The notes beneath the pieces are model-generated. The model saw only the letters and a program-made list of their open reading frames with translations. It searched no databases and was not told the origin of the DNA. Shown here piece by piece: positions 60,099-64,000 of a DNA stretch of 64,000 nucleotides (positions are counted from its first letter, which is position 1; each line of letters starts with the position of its first letter). A program made the position numbers and the translations under genes. Origin of the DNA: Novosphingobium sp. PhB165 (GTDB lineage: Bacteria; Pseudomonadota; Alphaproteobacteria; Sphingomonadales; Sphingomonadaceae); the NCBI RefSeq assembly GCF_004341845.1, contig NZ_SLVB01000004.1, forward strand, positions 372,001 to 436,000, written 5' to 3'.

Positions 60099-61250
60099 TC
60101 AGCGCGAGGCCGTGGAAAGGCGATAGATCATGACATGCTGGTAGGGCTTGCCGGGATCGACGCGGGTGGAGACGAAATTGGGGTGGTTCGGAGCGTCGGG
60201 GAACTTCTGCGGTTCCAGCGCGATGCCGTCACCCATGCGGTAGACGTGGCCGTTCTTGCCGATGAAGGTGCCGTCCAGGAAGTTGCCGGAGTAGAACTGC
60301 ACGCCGGGTTCGGTGGTGAGCAGTTCCAGCACGCGGCCCGAAACCGGGTCTTCGAGGCGGGCAGCCAGTTCGGGGGTCTTGGTCACGCCCTTGTCGAGCG
60401 CGAAGTTGTGGTCGTAGCCGCGGCCCTTTACGATCTGGTCGTCTCGGCCATCGCGGATGCCTTCGGCGACAAGGCGGGCCTTGCGGAAGTCGAACACGGT
60501 GCCTGAAACGTCGCGCAGTTCGCCGGTCGGGATCAGCTTGTCGCTGACGGGCGTGTAGTGGCTGGCCGGGATCGTCAGGAGATCCTGGGTCGCGTCGCGC
60601 GGGCTGCCTTCACCGGCCATGTTGAAGATGGCGTGGTTGGTCATGTTGAGCACGGTCGGCTTGTCGGTCGTGGCGTCGAACACGATCTTGAGGTTGCCCT
60701 GCTCGTCCAGCGAGTAGGTCACCTTGGCCTTCACGGTGCCGGGATAGCCGGCATCGCCGTCAGGGCTGACGAGCGAGAACACGGCGGTCGCCACCGGGCC
60801 GGACTTGACCGATTCGACCTTCCAGTTCTGGACGTCGAAGCCCTTGCCGCCGCCGTGCAGCGACTGGCCGTGGTCGTTCTGCGGAAGCTGATAGGTCTTG
60901 CCGTCCAGCGTGAACTGGCCGTTAGCGATGCGGTTGCCATAGCGGCCGATGGTCGCGCCCCAGTAGTTGGGGTGCGTCTCGAAGCTGGCAAGGTCATCGT
61001 AGGACAGCAGCACGTCGGCAACCTTGCCGTCGCGATCGGGCGCGTTCAGCTTCCAGAGCGTGGCGCCGAAGCTGAGGATCGTGGCCGAAATGCCGTTGGC
61101 GGCCTTCAGTGTCACCGCCGTGACGGCAGAGCCATTGGAAAGCGTGCCGGCAGGAGCCTGCGAGGCATCGGCGGCGAAGGCCGCGCCCGGAAGGGCGCAA
61201 GCAAGAGAAAGCGCGGAGGAAGTCACAAATACCTTGCGCAGAATCCTCAT
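60099..61250 (-). CDS. galM: Secreted aldose 1-epimerase (mutarotase)
   Basis: 383 residues from ATG 61250, with GGGAG about 8 bases ahead. Signal peptide (RILRKVFVTSSALSLACALP, then GAAFAADAS) makes it periplasmic. GalM core: FGATLWKLNAPDRDGKVADV, NYWGATIGRYGNRIANGQF, catalytic His (NDHGQSLHGGGKGFD and NMTNHAIFNM), and Glu in LLTTEPGVQFYSGNF. Interconverts sugar anomers before uptake. Leads the leftward unit with the dehydratase. Confidence 0.9.
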   Translation of the reverse strand: MRILRKVFVTSSALSLACALPGAAFAADASQAPAGTLSNGSAVTAVTLKAANGISATILSFGATLWKLNAPDRDGKVADVLLSYDDLASFETHPNYWGATIGRYGNRIANGQFTLDGKTYQLPQNDHGQSLHGGGKGFDVQNWKVESVKSGPVATAVFSLVSPDGDAGYPGTVKAKVTYSLDEQGNLKIVFDATTDKPTVLNMTNHAIFNMAGEGSPRDATQDLLTIPASHYTPVSDKLIPTGELRDVSGTVFDFRKARLVAEGIRDGRDDQIVKGRGYDHNFALDKGVTKTPELAARLEDPVSGRVLELLTTEPGVQFYSGNFLDGTFIGKNGHVYRMGDGIALEPQKFPDAPNHPNFVSTRVDPGKPYQHVMIYRLSTASR

Positions 61251-61329
61251 TCCCTTAGCTCCCATTTCGTTTCTGTATGTACGGACGAATCTCGGTGTGT
61301 TCCGGCGCCCTGGGCGGTGCTTTGGCCCA

Positions 61330-61365
61330 TTGACGACGACGTTCCGCGCATATAGTCCGACAAAT
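61330..61365. promoter_or_regulatory. Promoter of the sugar transporter with putative GntR operator
   Basis: Plus-strand TTGACG (61330) and TATAGT (61351) are 15 bases apart. The motif ATATAGTCCGACAAAT (61350-61365) overlaps the -10; its reverse complement matches 13 of 16 bases with 63848-63863. A weaker relative lies near 61272-61288. Confidence 0.5.
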
Positions 61366-61424
61366 AGAAAGAGCGCAAGCCGGTTTGCCACAGGACCCGG
61401 CAGTTCTGTTATGAGAGGATAGAC

Positions 61425-62741
61425 ATGCCCCCAGTGGTTTCATCTGGAGATGCCCCCGTGCTTCATGCACCGCAGGCGGGCGTCCGTTACGGCCCCGCGC
61501 TTGCGCTGCTTGCCAGCCTGTTCTTCATGTGGGGCTTCATCACGGTCATCAACAACACGCTGCTGCCGCACCTGCGCGCCGTGTTCGACCTCAACTACAC
61601 CCAGACGACGCTGATCGAATCGGTGTGGTTCATCGCCTATTTCTTCGCCTCGATTCCCTCGGCCAAGCTGATCGAGCGGATCGGCTACCAGAAGTCGCTG
61701 GTCACCGGCCTGCTGATCATGGCGGCGGGCGCGCTGGGCATGATGCTGGCCGCCAGCATCCCGTCCTACGGCGTGACTCTGGTCATGCTCTTCGTGATCG
61801 CCAGCGGCATCACCCTGCTTCAGGTGGCAGCGAATCCCTATGTCGCCGTCGTCGGCAAGCCCGAGACCGCTTCGTCGCGCCTCAATCTGGTGCAGGCGCT
61901 GAACTCGATGGGCACCATGCTGGCGCCGATGTTCGGTGCCTACCTGATCCTTGGTCGTTCGAAGAGCGGCACGGCCGTTGCCGGCACTGTGCTGACCCCT
62001 GCCGAGCGCATTGCCGACGCACACTCGGTGATCCTGCCTTACGCGCTTGTCGCGGTGGTGCTGGTGATTCTGGCCGTCGTCATCGCCCGCTTCCCGCTGC
62101 CCGCGATGGGCTCGGCGAACTCGCGCGTTGCCAAGGACCAGCGCAAGAGCCTCTCGCTGTGGGCCCACCGCAACCTCGTGTTCGGCGTTCCGGCGATCTT
62201 CATCTACCTGATCGCGGAGATCGGCGTTGCCAATCTCTTCGTGAACTTCGTCAGCCAGCCCGATATCGCCAATCTCACCCATGAGCAGGCAGGCAAGTAC
62301 CTGACCTTCCTGTGGGGCGGCATGATGGTCGGCCGTTTTGCCGGTTCGGCGATCATGCAGCGCTTCGACGCCTCGAAGGTCCTTGCCTTCTTCTCGGTTG
62401 GCGCGTTCCTGGTCATGATTACCACTGTCTTCGCCCATGGCCCGGTTGCCATGTGGTCGCTGATCCTCGTGGGCCTGTTCCACTCGATCATGTTCCCGAC
62501 CATCTTCACGCTCGGCATCAAGGGTCTTGGTCCGCTGACCGAGGAAGGTTCGGGCCTGCTGGTCATGGCGATTGCCGGTGGCTCGCTGGTGATCGTTCAG
62601 GGCTGGCTTGCCGACACCTTCGGCTTGCAGAACTCGTTCCTGCTGACCGCCGTCTGCGAACTCTACGTGCTGTTCTATGCGCTGTGGGGTAGCAAGACGA
62701 CGCATGCGGAACCGGATCTGGTTGTGCAGCCTGCCGAATAA
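61425..62741 (+). CDS. Sugar:H+ symporter of the FHS family (FucP/GluP type)
   Basis: 438 residues, 12 predicted membrane segments. Starts with LASLFFMWGFITVINNTLLP, the FHS hallmark, then ESVWFIAYFFASIPSAKLIE and LLQVAANPYVAVVGKPETAS, also typical. Takes up a hexose or pentose with protons across the inner membrane. Divergent from the secreted mutarotase. Context suggests xylose, arabinose, glucose or galactose. Confidence 0.9.
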   Translation: MPPVVSSGDAPVLHAPQAGVRYGPALALLASLFFMWGFITVINNTLLPHLRAVFDLNYTQTTLIESVWFIAYFFASIPSAKLIERIGYQKSLVTGLLIMAAGALGMMLAASIPSYGVTLVMLFVIASGITLLQVAANPYVAVVGKPETASSRLNLVQALNSMGTMLAPMFGAYLILGRSKSGTAVAGTVLTPAERIADAHSVILPYALVAVVLVILAVVIARFPLPAMGSANSRVAKDQRKSLSLWAHRNLVFGVPAIFIYLIAEIGVANLFVNFVSQPDIANLTHEQAGKYLTFLWGGMMVGRFAGSAIMQRFDASKVLAFFSVGAFLVMITTVFAHGPVAMWSLILVGLFHSIMFPTIFTLGIKGLGPLTEEGSGLLVMAIAGGSLVIVQGWLADTFGLQNSFLLTAVCELYVLFYALWGSKTTHAEPDLVVQPAE

Positions 62742-62764
62742 AGCGGCGCGTTCAGCGATAAATG

Positions 62765-62798
62765 AAAAGGCCCCGGCGAGCGATCGCCGGGGCCTTTT
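62765..62798. terminator. Rho-independent terminator, bidirectional
   Basis: Perfect 15-bp stem from AAAAGGCCCCGGCGA with GCGA tetraloop, flanked by A4 and T4, 23 bases after the transporter stop. Works on either strand. Confidence 0.9.
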
Positions 62799-62859
62799 GC
62801 TTTGGGTGTAAATGACCGGCTTGGCTCCGGTCCCAAACCGCCCCTTACGCCGATCACTT

Positions 62860-62942
62860 CGTCGCCCCCGCGAAGGCGGGGGCCCCGCTGCCTTGCGTCA
62901 TGCGCCAAGGGAAGCGGGATCCCCGCCTTCGCGGGGATGACG
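62860..62942. repeat. REP-like palindrome, CCCCGCG type
   Basis: Arms starting CGTCGCCCCCGCGAAGGC and ending GCCTTCGCGGGGATGACG; same family as 57,028-57,115. Between the transporter terminator and the converging GntR gene. Confidence 0.75.
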
Positions 62943-62993
62943 GGGTGTATGTTGTGAGCGCGTGGAATCGGGACGGAATGGTGAGGGAGAGAA

Positions 62994-63764
62994 TCACTCC
63001 CCTCCGACCGGAAGCTCCATCGCGCTGCGCGTATCCTCAAGCGCCAGATCGACCAGCACGTTCATCGCTTCCGCCGCGCCAGCCGCGTCTCCGGCCGCGA
63101 TGGCGTCGTAGACGCGCACGTGGTCGGGAATCGGGTTGCGGGGCAGAGCGCGGGCGCGCTGCTTGAACTGGGTGGTCCAGTTCACCGCCGCCCCGATCGA
63201 GGCGCTGAGCACCAGCAGTGCGTCGTTGCGGGTCGCCTGGAGAATCGCGTTGTGGAAATCGCGGTCCGCCGCACGTCCGGCCTCGGTGGTGAGGGTGTGC
63301 CGGCGCATTGCCGCCAGCGCGTCCTTCATCACCTTGAGGTCGTTCTTGTCACGGCGCTGCGCGGCAAGGCGGGCAGCGGCGGGCTCGACGATGGCGCGCA
63401 GCTCGAACAGGCTGCGCACGAACTCGATGTCCGGCTCCCCCGCGAAAGCCCAGCCCAGCACTTCGGGGTCCAGCAGGTTCCAGCGATCCCTTGGCAGGAC
63501 CCGCGTTCCGGCCTTGGGACGGCTTGCGACCAGACCCTTCGCCGTGAGCACCTGAATGGCTTCCCGATAGGCACTCCGCGACACCTGGAGCTCCTCGGCG
63601 AAGGCAACTTCACCAGAAAGAATATCCCCGGGCGCATATTTGCCGGACAAGATGGCCGTTCCCAGTTTATGGGCGATTGCACCGTGCAGGCGGCGGCCCG
63701 GACCCCGGGCCTCGTCGGCCGGCCTTGCACTTTCTTCATCGTTCACGAAATTGGCTTCTGACAC
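62994..63764 (-). CDS. GntR/FadR-family (FCD) transcriptional regulator
   Basis: 256 residues from GTG 63764 (GGAGG 11 bases ahead; the exact start is uncertain). Winged helix: HGAIAHKLGTAILSGKYAPG, then VSRSAYREAIQVLTAKGLVA. FCD effector domain: FELRAIVEPAAARLAAQRRD, DRDFHNAILQATRND and PIPDHVRVYDAIAAGDA with metal-binding Asp/His. FCD regulators usually repress sugar-acid genes until an intermediate binds. Its likely operators are at 61350 and 63848. Confidence 0.88.
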   Translation of the reverse strand: MSEANFVNDEESARPADEARGPGRRLHGAIAHKLGTAILSGKYAPGDILSGEVAFAEELQVSRSAYREAIQVLTAKGLVASRPKAGTRVLPRDRWNLLDPEVLGWAFAGEPDIEFVRSLFELRAIVEPAAARLAAQRRDKNDLKVMKDALAAMRRHTLTTEAGRAADRDFHNAILQATRNDALLVLSASIGAAVNWTTQFKQRARALPRNPIPDHVRVYDAIAAGDAAGAAEAMNVLVDLALEDTRSAMELPVGGE

Positions 63765-63825
63765 TGTTACAGGCACCTCCCGAAAGGAACCTAACAGCCC
63801 TTTCAGCGTGAAGGAACGACAAACA

Positions 63826-63863
63826 TTGCGTTTCCTGTGCGCTCGGAATATGTCGGAGTAAAT
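63826..63863. promoter_or_regulatory. Promoter of the aldehyde dehydrogenase gene with putative GntR operator
   Basis: Plus-strand TTGCGT (63826) and TATGTC (63849) are 17 bases apart. The motif ATATGTCGGAGTAAAT (63848-63863) covers the -10 and pairs with the 61350 site. Confidence 0.5.
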
Positions 63864-63876
63864 AGGGAGACCCCAA

Positions 63877-64000
63877 ATGACCGAATTCCGTTCCATCGTG
63901 GCCGCAACCGGTGAGCCCCAGGGCGAACCGCTGGCCGTGAACGGCACTGCCGATGTCGCTGCCGCCTGCGCCGCAGCCGCCGCGGCCTTCGATACCTATC
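63877..64000 (+). CDS. Aldehyde dehydrogenase, probably 2-oxoglutarate semialdehyde type, 5' part
   Basis: 41 codons before the window ends; GGGAGA (63865-63870) precedes ATG 63877. The start reads TEFRSIVAATGEPQGEPLAV and continues DVAAACAAAAAAFDTY. This resembles type III 2-oxoglutarate semialdehyde dehydrogenases (FRAVNPATGEPL...DVDAACAAAAAAFD). That is the last enzyme of the Weimberg route from pentose to 2-oxoglutarate, matching the dehydratase nearby. The active-site part is outside the window. Confidence 0.65.
   Translation, partial: MTEFRSIVAATGEPQGEPLAVNGTADVAAACAAAAAAFDTY

Noticed and set aside
58284..60506. 740-codon plus-strand frame opposite the dehydratase
   Set aside because: Mirror frame of a strongly conserved enzyme; no recognisable features.

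Overview
The window is GC-rich and densely coded. It looks like chromosome from a free-living alphaproteobacterium, most likely a sphingomonad of the Novosphingobium type. That placement is inferred from gene content, start-codon use (many GTG/TTG), REP-type palindromes and protein style; no database search was run.

Bases 1-21,500 hold acyl-CoA and small-molecule catabolism. In order: the 3' part of a fused indolepyruvate-type ferredoxin oxidoreductase, a luciferase-like flavin oxidoreductase, a LysR regulator divergent from a biotin-dependent acyl-CoA carboxylase operon (beta subunit, a small CxxC protein, alpha subunit), a small secreted protein, a MaoC hydratase, a lipoprotein and a membrane-anchored HTH protein. 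An IclR regulator then stands divergent from an acyl-CoA ligase / dehydratase / esterase / CoA-transferase / SDR run, followed by a TetR regulator with a palindromic operator divergent from an alpha/beta hydrolase.

Bases about 21,800-56,900 are a nearly complete flagellar locus. A sigma-54 activator without a receiver domain heads a run of 16 same-strand genes (activator, fliEFGHIJKLMNOPQR, flhB). fliD-fliS, flagellin, motAB, and flgBCDEFGHIJKL follow. A rightward unit carries a second MotA-like/MotB-like pair, flgA, flgM, flgN, a lytic transglycosylase, flhA and fliA. I can read two promoter classes directly. Two close -24/-12 sigma-54 sites lie upstream of flgB and of the transglycosylase-flhA-fliA unit. 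A motif CTTAA-N15-RCCG, resembling FliA/sigma-28 promoters, lies upstream of flagellin, fliD, flgM and the sigma-54 activator gene itself. Two genes are broken as read: flgN has a one-base frameshift at a G4 tract, and flhA has a frame change plus loss of about 80 codons that normally encode the FHIPEP loop. Every other flagellar gene here is open, so these are recent lesions or sequence errors.

Bases 57,000-64,000 hold an oxidative pentose pathway region: an SMP-30 lactonase, a XylD-type sugar-acid dehydratase, a secreted aldose 1-epimerase, an FHS-family sugar transporter, a GntR/FCD regulator and the start of an aldehyde dehydrogenase. A 16-bp near-identical motif sits on both divergent promoters of this region and is the likely operator of the GntR protein.
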